A stretch of DNA of 64,000 nt, taken from assembly GCA_030581615.1 (NCBI GenBank), contig JAKTTT010000039.1, positions 1 through 64,000 on the forward strand, given 5' to 3'. Source of the stretch: Alloascoidea africana (lineage: Eukaryota; Ascomycota; Alloascoideomycetes; Alloascoideales; Alloascoideaceae). The notes under the pieces are model-generated. The model worked only from the letters and a program-made list of their open reading frames with translations, did no database searches and was not told the DNA's origin. Shown piece after piece: positions 54,667-64,000 of the stretch. Positions within the stretch are counted from its first letter, which is position 1; each line of letters starts with the position of its first letter. Position numbers and translations under genes: made by a program.

Positions 54667-56435
54667 GGCTTCCGAGTTGAAAAGCTGGTCGAAAATGATA
54701 CTAAAGGACTGTTCAATTTATTCTTATTCTTTAACTTGAGAGTTTCGAGGTGATTTGGTGTTCTGAAAAGCTTGAGTTGACAAACGTGAGCTTTTATACT
54801 TATCAGAGAAATCATTGTATCTTTTGAGACAGGATATTCCAATTCATCATCATGCTGTGTTACCTATAAACCTTGCTGCGTATTCAACATGAAGTTCAAA
54901 TCAATATTATTCGAGTGATTGAAGAATCCTTGTTCTATGGCTGTAATATACAGCGCCCCCGGTAAAGCACTCACATGTGGAGGATGAGTTTCGAGTTTCG
55001 TGTAAAGCGCATTTCAAAGTATGAATGACTTGATTAACAGGCAAACTATGGCAATCATCACCAAAGCTTTACGCTATCTAATAGCCAGATCTAAAACCAA
55101 AGAATTAAATACATAATAAAAAGAGTGTGACTTGAAATTTAAGGCACGATGAGCGTGATACTTCTAGGAAGCATCTTTTGTCTTCTGTCTCCAACGCCTA
55201 GGACCAAATCAAGCCACTAGCGCATCAACGGTCGCAGTCCGCAAAGACCTGCTATTCAAACCAGCTTTAGAGGAAACTTCTCTTTGTGCTATGCAAGTAT
55301 TTTTAATTCCTTCTCTTACATGTTTGTCCTTGGCATTGTGAATTTCTTTTCGGTTTGCGCGAAGGAGCACTCATGAAGTTTTCCCTTTTAACTTCTCACA
55401 GTTGCAACCCCTAACAAATAAAAAAACGCTTATATCATATTTTAGTCCCAATAGAGTAACAAAATCTGACTCTGATGATATATTTCCCTTTAAATCATCC
55501 CAGTTACCAGAAAAGAAAATACAATGAGGATGCTTTGCAGTAGAAATCTTTGGCACACATGCTGGCTGTCTCATTTCCCCTGGCGATGAATTCTACATAG
55601 CCATAAATGAACATATTTTTGATTTTTTTTCTGATTGAGTTTGTGAATGTCCTTTAAGTAACTGCAGGTCAATAATTATGGCAACCTTTTTGTGAGTATT
55701 CCCGTCCCGCGTACCACTCGTATATTGGAACTACCTTATTGCCTCAAGGAAATTTTTGTCTAAAGTGCAGCCTGCTAGATCAAAGCTGTCAACAGCCAGT
55801 CTTATCTTTATTTTTATATTTTCAGGCCCAGTCAATCATGGAATTATCGCTTATAGTTTAATTAGACTGACTACTTTTGTACTGTTGTCATTCGTTGTGG
55901 TGTGCACCCCGCCAGATTAAGAAGCACGTAGATTATAAAATGCATAGAAGCTGAGCATTGCATATCGTGAAGGCAGCGAGTCTTTGAATATTTTCTTGTT
56001 TACCAGAACTACTCAATTTGCAATGCATTGCACATGGAGCTTGTCCATGAAACCGTAGCAATCTAAGACATGCAATCCACCAGGAAGAGCCTTGATAATA
56101 ATTGATATTGGTAAGGATATCTTTCTAATGTATCTCTATTTAACTTAAAGTTGTGGCTTGCTTTAAAGGGAACACAAAATCCCATTGATGGTTTTAAGCT
56201 GAAGCAAAAACATTTATTAGGCATGCTATGGAAACGTATCGAACCGTCTAGAAGGGGAATTCGACTGCAGAATTGACAAGAATCTTTGTCATTTAAACGA
56301 GGATAACGCAAAACAAAAAGATGAAAAAATACTGTTATTATAGAAACAATTAAAGGAATAATTTGATAGAATTAAAAATACAAAAGATATCACAAGGAAC
56401 GAAAAAGATAAAGTAAAGCTCGTCTGTTTTCTGTT
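54667..56435. other. intergenic region, 1.8 kb
   Basis: Upstream region of the Dot6/Tod6-like gene and 3' region of the wall-protein gene. Only short frames; no RNA gene or repeat is evident. Confidence 0.5.
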
Positions 56436-58421
56436 TTACAATCCAAGTATGGCAAAAACAAAAATCAAAGAAGAATAAAGAACAGATGTTCCACTAACGA
56501 ATCTAGCGTTAGAACCACCTGTTAAAACGGCAGATACAGAGGGGGTCTCAGTTCCATTATTAATCTTTGATGAGATAATGGAAGGAGCCTGAGAAGAAGA
56601 AGAAGATACAACAGGGGTAGGAGAGACAGAAACACTTTCAACTGTTGTTGGATTTGATTCATGACTCAAGATGCCCGAGCTTGTAACAGAAGGAACTTCC
56701 GATATGCCAGTCTCTTCTGGGCAAATAGTCGTGTACTCTGTAGTCACTCTAGGGCTTGGTTCAACAACAGGGGTAGTTGCATCAAAGCCTGAAGTTCCTG
56801 TTGTGGAGGGTTCTGATGGAGTAGCGCTCTCCTTGATAGAGGGAGCTGCAGGTGAAACTGGAGGAACATCGGAATGGGTATTAATCGTTTGGTAAACAAC
56901 AGAGGTATCGGTGCTGGTCTTGCTACCTTCTGGAGCAGGCGAAACAATCTCAGGTTCAGAGTTTGTTGTAGATACTGGCGCTGCGGGAGGAGCAACAGGA
57001 GTAGTTGCAGCTTCTTCAGGGCAGAAGGTAGTCAAGATAGTAGTAGTGCTTGGTTCAGCCTTAGCAACTGAGGTTTGGCTGCTCACTTCTGGAACAGGCA
57101 CAACCTCAGATTCAGATACTGGCGCTGGAGGAGGAGTAACAGGAGTTGTTGAAGCTTCCTCAGCTTCAGATTTTGTTGTTGGTACTGGGGCCGCGGGGGG
57201 AGCTACTGGCGTCGTTGACTCCTCCTCTGGACAGAAAGTAGTGAGGATCGTAGTAGTGCCTGGTTCAGCTTTAGCAACTGAGGTTGGACTACTAACTTCA
57301 GGAACAGGTTCAACCTTTTCAGGTTCAGATCTCGTGGTAGAAACTGGGACTGGAGGAGGAGCAACAGGGGCTGTAGAATCCTCTTCAGGACAGAAAGTTG
57401 TCCAGACAGTGGTAGTTTCAGGAGCAGCTTTAGCAACTGAGGTAGGAACAGCTTCCTTTTCCGAAGGAGAAGCAGTCTTCAAAGTTTCAGGGCAGATAGT
57501 GGTCAGGATAGTGGTATCACGATCAACATGAACCGTAGAAACAATGACGCTTTCTGATTCTGAAGGAGAAGCAGTCTCCAAAGTCTCAGGACAGATTGTT
57601 GTCAAAACCGTGGTATTACCATCAACCAGAACAGTCGAAATTATGACGCTCTCTTTCTCAGAAGAAACTGGTTTCTTGACAGCTTCAGACTCGGTGTTAG
57701 TTGGGACAGGTATTTCGGCACTAACATCAACTGTTGCAGACACTTTCTCGTTTGTTTCGAGAACAGATGTCGCCGACTCTAAAGATTCCACTAGAAAATT
57801 CAATGTTTTGGAAAGCTCTGAACTGACGGATTCGATAGGCAAATCAGAAACTAGAGAAGAAAAATCGACTGAAGAGGCGGTAGCGATGTAAAAGGCTTGT
57901 GATGCAAGCTTCTCATTAACAGAAAGACCAGATATAGAAGGCAAAGCAGGAGTTTTCAACAAATCAGAAGGTAAAGAAGTAGGCACGGAAGTGGGAATAA
58001 GACCCGTGTTATCAGTATTCACGGGAATAGAGGCAGAAGGTATCTTTGTGAAGTCTGATAAGCCAGAAACGATTTGATCCACTTCATCATCAGAGTCGCT
58101 ATCGGAATCAGAGTCAGAGTCGCTATCAGAATCGAAGTCGCTATCACTATCGGAACCAGAAAGAAGGTCTGCTAATTTGTTTGAGCCAGAGGCAAGAGAT
58201 GAAAGATCTCCTGAACCAATTGATTCTTCGTCATCTCTTTTCTTTAAGTTGTCGATCTGGTCAAGACTGCCCAAGTTAGCATCCTGTTTTCCAGTTCTAA
58301 TTGCTTTGGACTGAACTGAAGTATCATTATATGGAGAATTAAAGGTTAGGTCCTGAATGGTGTAAGCACTGACTGCACTTGCAAGACCAGCTGCAAAGAT
58401 TGCCACTGTTGAAGATTTCAT
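56436..58421 (-). CDS. GPI-anchored Ser/Thr/Pro-rich cell wall protein
   Basis: Intronless, 661 aa. The N-terminal signal peptide (MKSSTVAIFAAGLASAVSA) is followed by a pro-like stretch ending in a Kex2-type KKR at residues 60-62. Then comes an Asp-Ser repeat (about 24 residues), and a central Thr/Pro/Val region with six copies of a TTxxTT(I/F)CPE unit, each with a single Cys. The C-terminus has a small-residue omega region (GGSNARF) and a terminal hydrophobic segment (VLYSSLIFVFAILGL), the GPI signal. TTxCPE units are familiar from yeast adhesins and wall mannoproteins. It is likely O-mannosylated and covalently bound to the wall. No N-terminal ligand-binding domain is visible, so a structural role is as likely as adhesion. 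Confidence 0.82.
   Translation of the reverse strand: MKSSTVAIFAAGLASAVSAYTIQDLTFNSPYNDTSVQSKAIRTGKQDANLGSLDQIDNLKKRDDEESIGSGDLSSLASGSNKLADLLSGSDSDSDFDSDSDSDSDSDSDSDDEVDQIVSGLSDFTKIPSASIPVNTDNTGLIPTSVPTSLPSDLLKTPALPSISGLSVNEKLASQAFYIATASSVDFSSLVSDLPIESVSSELSKTLNFLVESLESATSVLETNEKVSATVDVSAEIPVPTNTESEAVKKPVSSEKESVIISTVLVDGNTTVLTTICPETLETASPSESESVIVSTVHVDRDTTILTTICPETLKTASPSEKEAVPTSVAKAAPETTTVWTTFCPEEDSTAPVAPPPVPVSTTRSEPEKVEPVPEVSSPTSVAKAEPGTTTILTTFCPEEESTTPVAPPAAPVPTTKSEAEEASTTPVTPPPAPVSESEVVPVPEVSSQTSVAKAEPSTTTILTTFCPEEAATTPVAPPAAPVSTTNSEPEIVSPAPEGSKTSTDTSVVYQTINTHSDVPPVSPAAPSIKESATPSEPSTTGTSGFDATTPVVEPSPRVTTEYTTICPEETGISEVPSVTSSGILSHESNPTTVESVSVSPTPVVSSSSSQAPSIISSKINNGTETPSVSAVLTGGSNARFVSGTSVLYSSLIFVFAILGL
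58085..58160 (-). repeat. Ser-Asp dipeptide repeat in the wall protein gene
   Basis: A hexanucleotide-type repeat encodes a run of SD dipeptides interrupted by one FD. Such runs are prone to length change and give a strongly acidic, extended segment. Confidence 0.8.
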
Positions 58422-58546
58422 CTTATTCCAAAATCAATACTTTTATAAAAAGAATGTATAAGTGAGTAAAGTAATAGTAAACGATTGGAATAATTGAACA
58501 AACAGGATCAAATTCTGGGACCGCTTTGCGGTAACTGGAGTGGTGT

Positions 58547-58553
58547 TTATATA
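58547..58553 (-). promoter_or_regulatory. TATA box of the wall protein gene
   Basis: TATATAA on the minus strand, about 126-132 bp upstream of the ATG at 58421. Confidence 0.4.
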
Positions 58554-59620
58554 TCACCTTCAAGAGGTATTTCATCATCATACATGAGCCGCGCCTTGAT
58601 TTAGTTTTTGCGGGAAATAAACGTTTATCATATATATTGACTTGATTTATCCATAAGAAATAAAAATTGGGTTTAGGAAGGAATGGTCCTCATTTTACTT
58701 TCCCTCCCACTCATAGACGAATCTCCTCTGGTATTAACTGGAAGGTACATTGGTTTTATGCCATCATTCCAGTAGCGTTCCTGAATATATTATGCTTCAA
58801 CGGTTTAAAGGTACAGAGTTTGGTAATGATTGAACTTTATCAGGTCTGACATCATAGAATTGCACTCTAGACGTAGAGGCTCAAACTGCCCATGGTGAAT
58901 TCAATATGATTGAAGAGAAAGCATGCTTTTGTGATATTCCGTTATCAAGGCTTATTTTAGAAAAACACGATGATTAGACAAAGTCTTCAAATTATGATGC
59001 ACTTTGACATCTTGGTCCAGGGGTATTTCTTCTCCGCTGCCACATACTGTATTTTAGGTTTTCAGTTGAGCATCTAACGTACAGGATCATTCACTATGAC
59101 ATTCAACCAAAGGGTGAAGTTGCACGGGTGGGCATTAGCAATCTGTAGGTGGAAAAGATCTTAAGTTTTGAGTTCTATAAGGAGGCGTATTTTCAAGAAT
59201 TATAAACAACTTCTACCAGAATCTTAGCGCGGTTCGGGCCAAATCCGGCATCGAGAATTAAAGATAGTACCGCCAAATCCCAGACTCGCTTCTAGAAACG
59301 TAAAAGCAATACAGATATAATCTGTTCATATGGTCCAGCACATTTTCGTGTTTTCTTGGAGCCAATTCTTCCAGCGTACCTTGATTTTCCATCTCATCTC
59401 GCAGGCGTATCATTTTAAGCTCCAGTTACATTTGAAGCTTCACACGGGTTATTAAGGAACAAGGTTTCAAGCCAAATTTTGTGACCATCAAAAGCTCGAA
59501 AATGGAAAGGTGTTGTCGTTACAGCTCACGTTTTTGAAGACACCGCAAAGCTCCACACATAACAAAACAAAAAAAAAAAGCATTTCTATAAAGCATTACT
59601 AGTTTTAAGTTCCCGCGTCG

Positions 59621-59635
59621 GCCGCCTTCGGCGGC
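59621..59635. repeat. GC-rich hairpin
   Basis: GCCGCC-TTC-GGCGGC, a perfect 6-bp stem with a 3-nt loop, in otherwise AT-rich DNA. It abuts the tandem duplication that starts at 59631. Confidence 0.7.
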
Positions 59636-59750
59636 TGGTACTTTAGAAGTCAATCCGCTGGTTCTGGCTAAATAGAAAGATTATTCGGCGGTTAGTACTT
59701 TAGAAGTCAATCCGCTGGTTCTTGGTGGCTACATAGAAAGATTCTTGCAG
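59631..59750. repeat. tandem duplication of a 57-bp unit
   Basis: Two head-to-tail copies, the second starting at 59688. Both share TACTTTAGAAGTCAATCCGC, then TGGTTCT and ATAGAAAGATT; they differ by a few substitutions and a 4-nt insertion in copy two. Confidence 0.85.
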
Positions 59751-59757
59751 ATAGCAT

Positions 59758-59770
59758 ACACCCATACACA
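59758..59770 (+). promoter_or_regulatory. Rap1-consensus sequence
   Basis: ACACCCATACACA fits the S. cerevisiae Rap1 consensus ACACCCRYACAYM at all 13 positions. Whether this species uses Rap1 at such sites is unknown. Confidence 0.3.
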
Positions 59771-59943
59771 AAAAAAATAAAACAGCGTTAAATTGGCGTC
59801 TAAAACCGCTACAAAAACGCTCATAAGAAGCCCAATAATTGATCAAATCTTATAATTTTTAAAGAATCATATAGAAAAAAGGTCAAAGAAACTATTAATT
59901 AAAAAAAAACAGAAATATAAAAAAATCATTTACGAAAGTGGCC

Positions 59944-59954
59944 CACGTGACGTC
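59944..59954 (+). promoter_or_regulatory. overlapping E-box and CRE (CACGTGACGTC)
   Basis: CACGTG (bHLH) and TGACGTC (CREB/ATF-type bZIP) overlap by two bases. It lies 1.5 kb upstream of the wall protein gene and just past the 3' end of the DUF1445 gene. Confidence 0.35.
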
Positions 59955-60202
59955 CAAAAGGGATAAAACCTACTAATTACAACTCCAACAATTGACCAAA
60001 TTTTATGAGAATTGAGAATTAGACTAATAAGTATCAAACAAAACCACTAATCAATTCTCAAGAACATAGCAGTAAAATTGAAAGAGATAGAAAAAGTGGG
60101 TTACTAAGCTTCATGTGAATTCTGCAGGTTGACGCACAAAATACTATATTCCTTTAGAAGATTAACTAGGAACAAGAGCGTATATACAGAAAACAAAAAC
60201 CA

Positions 60203-61126
60203 TTAAAGTTGAGTAACCTCCTCGTCGGTCAAATCCAACATCAGCATGTGTCCAGGAGCATGGCCCATTACTGTCCCATTAATCAGGGCTCCCACCTGCG
60301 TTATAGCCAGCTGTGGTGTAACTCCACAGCCCCAGAAGATGGGTACTTGCCCTTCCGGAATCCCTGCAAATTCTCCAAAATCCGGCTCCTCTAGGTTTCG
60401 TATCCCTAGCCTTTGCACAGCATCAAATCCCCAATCCACAGGTTCGCCATGTGTGGCTTTGTACTTTCTTGTAATTTGTCTCACCATTTCGACCTCCTCT
60501 GGATAGAAACTTCTCATGCTTACTACATAAGTACAGTTGGTGAATATTCCAGCAGGATCCAAAAATCTAGTGGTTTTGTACATTGCAACCCCCATTCCTT
60601 TAAGAATATGTTGAATAGGGATTCCTGCTTGAATAATAGCTTTCTCAAATGAGTAAGAACAGCCGATCAAAAACCCGATATGATTTGGTGTGAAATAGTC
60701 CACTATATCGTCAACTCCTGCATTTACCAGCTTTCCATTTTTGTAAACGTTATATTTTGGAAAATCTCGTGTAATATCAAGTGCTGACTCTTCATCTTGG
60801 TCTTGATCATCAATAAAAGAGTCGGACTCCGATTCATGAACGTTTTGCTTATCTGGGTAATAACAGTTGATTATCCTATTGTTATCCAAAATGGTTTTAG
60901 AACCAGGAATCACGCTTGTGGTCTTGGCCAATAGAGGACAAGGCACAGGGTTTCTTCGGCACAAGTCTTCAAAGTCTGTAGCAACCTCAGAAGGCAGCAC
61001 AATCAGGTTTGCTTGTGCGAAACCGGGACAAGAGCCGCTTGTGTCGGACGTATGTATTCTACGCCTGCAGAGCTTTCGAAATTCTCTTGGAGAACACGTA
61101 GGGAAAGTTTGTTCTGGTTTTGTCAT
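60203..61126 (-). CDS. DUF1445 protein, D-glutamate cyclase/YcsI-like
   Basis: Intronless, 307 aa from the ATG at 61126; the frame extends to a TTG at 61165. Family motifs run the whole length: CRRRIHTSDTSG, GFAQANLIVLPSEVATDFEDL, RNPVPCPLL, YFTPNHIGFLIGCSYSFEKAI, VSMRSFYPEEV, HGEPVDWGFDAV, PDFGEFAGIPEGQVPIFWGC, GVTPQLAI and HAPGHMLMLD. Related mammalian DGLUCY converts D-glutamate to 5-oxo-D-proline; bacterial YcsI members are annotated as hydro-lyases. An acidic insert (ESESDSFIDDQDQDEES) replaces a short loop. The family is mostly bacterial, so ancient transfer is possible, but base composition is like its neighbours. Substrate is inferred. Confidence 0.8.
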   Translation of the reverse strand: MTKPEQTFPTCSPREFRKLCRRRIHTSDTSGSCPGFAQANLIVLPSEVATDFEDLCRRNPVPCPLLAKTTSVIPGSKTILDNNRIINCYYPDKQNVHESESDSFIDDQDQDEESALDITRDFPKYNVYKNGKLVNAGVDDIVDYFTPNHIGFLIGCSYSFEKAIIQAGIPIQHILKGMGVAMYKTTRFLDPAGIFTNCTYVVSMRSFYPEEVEMVRQITRKYKATHGEPVDWGFDAVQRLGIRNLEEPDFGEFAGIPEGQVPIFWGCGVTPQLAITQVGALINGTVMGHAPGHMLMLDLTDEEVTQL

Positions 61127-62705
61127 ATAATCTAAGATGCTTAAGAGGTTGTGGCTGTAAACCAATATCGGAACAATGTGGCTTTGTCAATCCATTTATA
61201 TTCCCAAAATTTGTTTTGATAATGCTGATGCACATGCGGTAGATTTCGCTGCTGCTCTAAGGAAGGATGACACTTCGGGGGGTTACATCCTATTGTGTTT
61301 TATGTTCTTCAGCAGAATTCCAGCAAAATTTTTCCCAGAGCTGATCTCGAATGATTTCTTCCAATTCGACATTATGATGAAAATTATCTAGCGCATGCTC
61401 AATTACTCCTTTTTACCGTTAACTGCTCCTTTGCTAAACACAAGTTGGGTAATGTTCGCATACATGCATCTATCGAATCCGCCTAAATGGGCGTGTGTGC
61501 CGTTGATTGATGACAAGGAAATATCCATCTTTAGGATGTTGGATTTTTAACCATAAACCACAAAAATGATGTAGAAAAGAAGGCGGGAATTAAAATATTG
61601 GAAAATGGTCCTATTTTTAATTCATCCGTTTTTCACGAATAACGAATGGATTTGACAACACAGCCAATTTTTGTGATATGTAGGCTTTTCACTCCAATCC
61701 AAATATCTCTAGACTGAATAATTTTTCTTGAAAGAGTACAAATAGGAAGATGAAAGCAATAGATAAGTCTTTCTCGTTTCAGGTGGCCAGGGACATGTAG
61801 AAGTAAGGAAATGAGCTAGGCATGTCTACATCAAACCCCACACCCTTATCAGTGAATATATTTCTAGCGCAGTTGTCTTTGGTTCTACTCAAAGAACATG
61901 AAAGGTATATTCTAATATTCATTTAAAATATCTGGTTGTAGTCACAGGCAAAAGATCAACAAATTATAGACCGGTTCTTGAGCATTTGTCTTTATGTATT
62001 TTGAGGGTTTTCACAAAATAGACATTTTTGGTGAAGAATAGAAACAACTATTAACGTTTTTGTGTTTCCTATTAAGGACCAAATTGAAGCCAAACGTTTA
62101 CGGCATGTATCTTTTCACAAAAAACATGCATCTATGCATGAAAACATCTCTCCATGGCTAAACATTGCTTCTCTTGAAAGTGCCTAGAAAACCTTCCAAA
62201 TTAAGTTATGTTTCCATCTTAAGGCATACAAATCAGAAAATGTTGCTGGCTATCACAACTAGATACTTGGCGGATCGGAATGAATGAAAATGTAGAGCAG
62301 AGTATGTAACACACTGAAGAGCAAATTTTTAATGCCTATCTAATGAGCCGGTATCTACCACACCAAACTGTCATATAGACTTGGAGTATTCAGGTATCAA
62401 ATATCTTTAAAAGCATCATAGTCCATAAAATGTAATATGCCAGCCTTCATCATAAAATAAACACAAATGAAAGAAACAAGCAAACAAACAAATGAAAATA
62501 TAAAAAAGCACAACAAGTATAAGGCGTTTATGAGTTACCATGAAAAGATCACTCACGAAACTTTCATCATATAATACAAGTACAGTGAACATAAAATAGA
62601 AACGGAAATCCCATATCATATGGGCGGTGAAAGAACGTTACATTACCGGTTGGACCCAAATATAAAGCATCAAGAGAGAATGAAAAAAGGGGGATAAAGA
62701 AAGTA
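61127..62705. other. intergenic region, 1.6 kb
   Basis: AT-rich. It contains two GATAAG sequences (61762 and, inverted, 61845), about as many as chance predicts. No gene or RNA is recognised. Confidence 0.45.
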
Positions 62706-64000
62706 TCAACTCAAGATCTTTACACTGTTCGACGATGGTCTTGATGAGGCAGGACTACTGGTACTCCCTGAATCTCTAGAGTTTCCCGTCATCAAGTTAA
62801 GTAACCGTGGTTTACTACCGTTTTGGTGGAACTCAAGATCATTTTTAACCCCCTCATTCGAGGTTACAACATAATCTGATTCCGTTAACGAAGGAGACTC
62901 AACGCCAGTCGTTAGATTAGATATGGTTGGCGACATGTTGGAATTAGTAACCAAGGTTGTGGTTGTAGGGGCTGCTGCTGTATATTGGGATAAATCTTTC
63001 ACACTGTCACTGTGAACAAGATTAGGATTACTAATGTTTGAAAGCATTGGGATATTCTTCGTCATAAGGTCGATTGAAGGTAAAGGAGAGTCCATTATTG
63101 GCTGTAAAATATCTGCTATAATCTCCTTTTGTCTTTGGTCTAATTCAACCGTTCCTGGTGTGATTAAATGTGAATTGTTACCACCACCACCACCATATCT
63201 AGATGCAATTGATTTTGGTTTGAGTATTTTTTTCGTTCCGGAACGCGGTCGAAAAACCAGAGAATCCTCAGGGTTGAAAATCGACGCCGCCGCCGCCGCC
63301 GCCTGAGTATGTGCTTGAGGTTCCCTAAGTTTGTTTGTGGTCTCAAGAAATTTATCAGAGACAGGGAAACTTTCTTTTATGGGTAAACTCTGTATTTTTT
63401 TCAAATCGGGTTCCTCAATTGCGACATCTGGTTTGGTATTTGATTTTCCTTTAGATGACGTCGTATTATGGCTATCGATAAAGGAAGACTTGGATGGTGG
63501 GATGGTGGGAACCTGCGTGTTGTTGTTATCTGCCTCATTTTGCCCATAATGTCTCCTCGCCACATCATTTGTACTTGGCTTGTCCATAGTATTGGAATCA
63601 TTTAGATTTTTTTTACCCTTGTTATAGATCTTTTCAGCTTGTTCTCTTTTGAATCTCGCCTTCACCGTTGATCGATCGATAAGAGACCTGGATTCAAATA
63701 TCCCCGGTTTGCTTCCATTTATCGTAATATCGCAAGAATATGCAGCATTATTTCTAAAATAGTTGAAAATTGCGGTTCGATAACTTGAGCTTCGCATTTT
63801 CTTAACTGCTGGGTTTCCTTCTATCCACAATTCCCGCAGATGGTTTATCTTACTGGCGAGTTTTTCAATTGATTTTAGTGAGGTCAATTGATTACATCTT
63901 ACATCGAGTTTTTCAATTTTCGGAATACTTGACAATAACTCAACATCACCAAGTTTGTTATGGCTCAGGTTTAATTTCGTCAAGGTATAGAGTGAATTCC
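62706..64000 (-). CDS. leucine-rich-repeat protein, 5' end outside the window
   Basis: The frame is open to the right edge, so the N-terminus is missing; at least 431 codons are present. The visible start carries SDS22-like LRRs (LTKLNLSHNKLGDVELLSSI, IEKLDVRCNQLTSLKSI, LRELWIEGNPA) closing with an LRR-cap-like segment (YRTAIFNYFRNNA). Behind it is a long low-complexity region rich in Ser, Asn and Thr, with a poly-Ala run coded by GCC repeats at 63283-63302 and a basic patch (KKILKPKSIASRY). I cannot assign an orthologue; SDS22-type repeats suggest a scaffold or phosphatase partner. Confidence 0.75.
   Translation of the reverse strand, partial: NSLYTLTKLNLSHNKLGDVELLSSIPKIEKLDVRCNQLTSLKSIEKLASKINHLRELWIEGNPAVKKMRSSSYRTAIFNYFRNNAAYSCDITINGSKPGIFESRSLIDRSTVKARFKREQAEKIYNKGKKNLNDSNTMDKPSTNDVARRHYGQNEADNNNTQVPTIPPSKSSFIDSHNTTSSKGKSNTKPDVAIEEPDLKKIQSLPIKESFPVSDKFLETTNKLREPQAHTQAAAAAASIFNPEDSLVFRPRSGTKKILKPKSIASRYGGGGGNNSHLITPGTVELDQRQKEIIADILQPIMDSPLPSIDLMTKNIPMLSNISNPNLVHSDSVKDLSQYTAAAPTTTTLVTNSNMSPTISNLTTGVESPSLTESDYVVTSNEGVKNDLEFHQNGSKPRLLNLMTGNSRDSGSTSSPASSRPSSNSVKILS

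Larger units (their letters stand above)
58422..60202. other. intergenic region upstream of the wall protein gene, 1.8 kb
   Basis: Long upstream region holding a TATA box, a GC hairpin with a tandem duplication (59621-59750), a Rap1-like site, a CACGTGACGTC composite and a 9-bp inverted repeat (TTGAGAATT at 60012 and its complement at 60053). No gene is visible. Confidence 0.5.

Noticed and set aside
61127-61165. TTG-initiated extension of the DUF1445 protein
   Set aside because: TTG is not a normal start in yeast, and the family begins near the ATG at 61126.
61762-61850. Two GATAAG sites upstream of the DUF1445 gene as nitrogen-control elements
   Set aside because: They are 640-720 bp upstream and about as frequent as chance would give in 1.6 kb.

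Overview
This window is nuclear DNA from an ascomycete yeast (Saccharomycotina) whose genes carry many introns. The evidence is a set of clear budding-yeast orthologues (GUP1, MAD1, SOM1, PCM1, KEL3, RPD3, PEX6, KSH1, NUP159, HIS5, UTP5, MSG5, YAT2, RPS5, PIN4), short spliceosomal introns, frequent CTAAC-type branch points close to the acceptor, and no operons. I could place 28 introns in 11 of the 23 full-length genes by matching reading phase and protein family. Their donors are far more varied than the GTATGT of Saccharomyces cerevisiae. CTG codons fall at conserved hydrophobic positions (for example in KSH1), so CTG = Leu is likely. I cannot name the genus from sequence alone; an early-diverging, intron-rich lineage fits best.

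Layout. Positions 1-43.4 kb are gene-dense: GUP1(+), MAD1(-), SOM1(-), PCM1(+), KEL3(+), an ELYS-like nucleoporin(+), RPD3(-), a PFA3-like palmitoyltransferase(+), PEX6(+), a RING-CH membrane E3(+), KSH1(+, three exons, 70 aa), a fused pseudouridine-catabolism enzyme(-), NUP159(-), HIS5(+), SGM1/TMF(+), UTP5(-), MSG5(+) and YAT2(-). From 43.4 kb to the end, genes are separated by 1.6-2.7 kb spacers: RPS5(+), PIN4(+), a Dot6/Tod6-like Myb repressor(-), a GPI-anchored wall protein(-), a DUF1445/D-glutamate-cyclase-like protein(-), and an LRR protein(-) that runs off the right edge.

How the genes relate. There is no metabolic cluster. Several genes share themes: nuclear pore (NUP159, ELYS-like), ribosome production (RPS5, UTP5, the Dot6/Tod6-like factor), secretory and Golgi traffic (KSH1, SGM1), peroxisome and acetyl-carnitine metabolism (PEX6, YAT2), and cell wall (PCM1 for UDP-GlcNAc/chitin, GUP1 for GPI lipid remodelling, the GPI protein). 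Divergent promoters link SOM1/PCM1, RPD3/PFA3, NUP159/HIS5, UTP5/MSG5 and YAT2/RPS5. Readable promoter signals include a Gcn4 core and TATA box upstream of HIS5, an RRPE element upstream of UTP5, CACGTG sites upstream of RPS5 and between RPD3 and PFA3, and a Mig1-like site upstream of YAT2.

Most notable observations: a 123-nt, stop-free, frame-preserving intron with a GTTCGT donor inside the RPD3 catalytic domain; the small split KSH1 gene whose first coding exon is only the ATG; a 21-nt RPD3 microexon; local GC-rich islands at the 3' end of KEL3 and the 5' end of YAT2; and a tandemly duplicated 57-bp unit next to a GC-rich hairpin near 59.6 kb. I did not find a convincing wholly new system.
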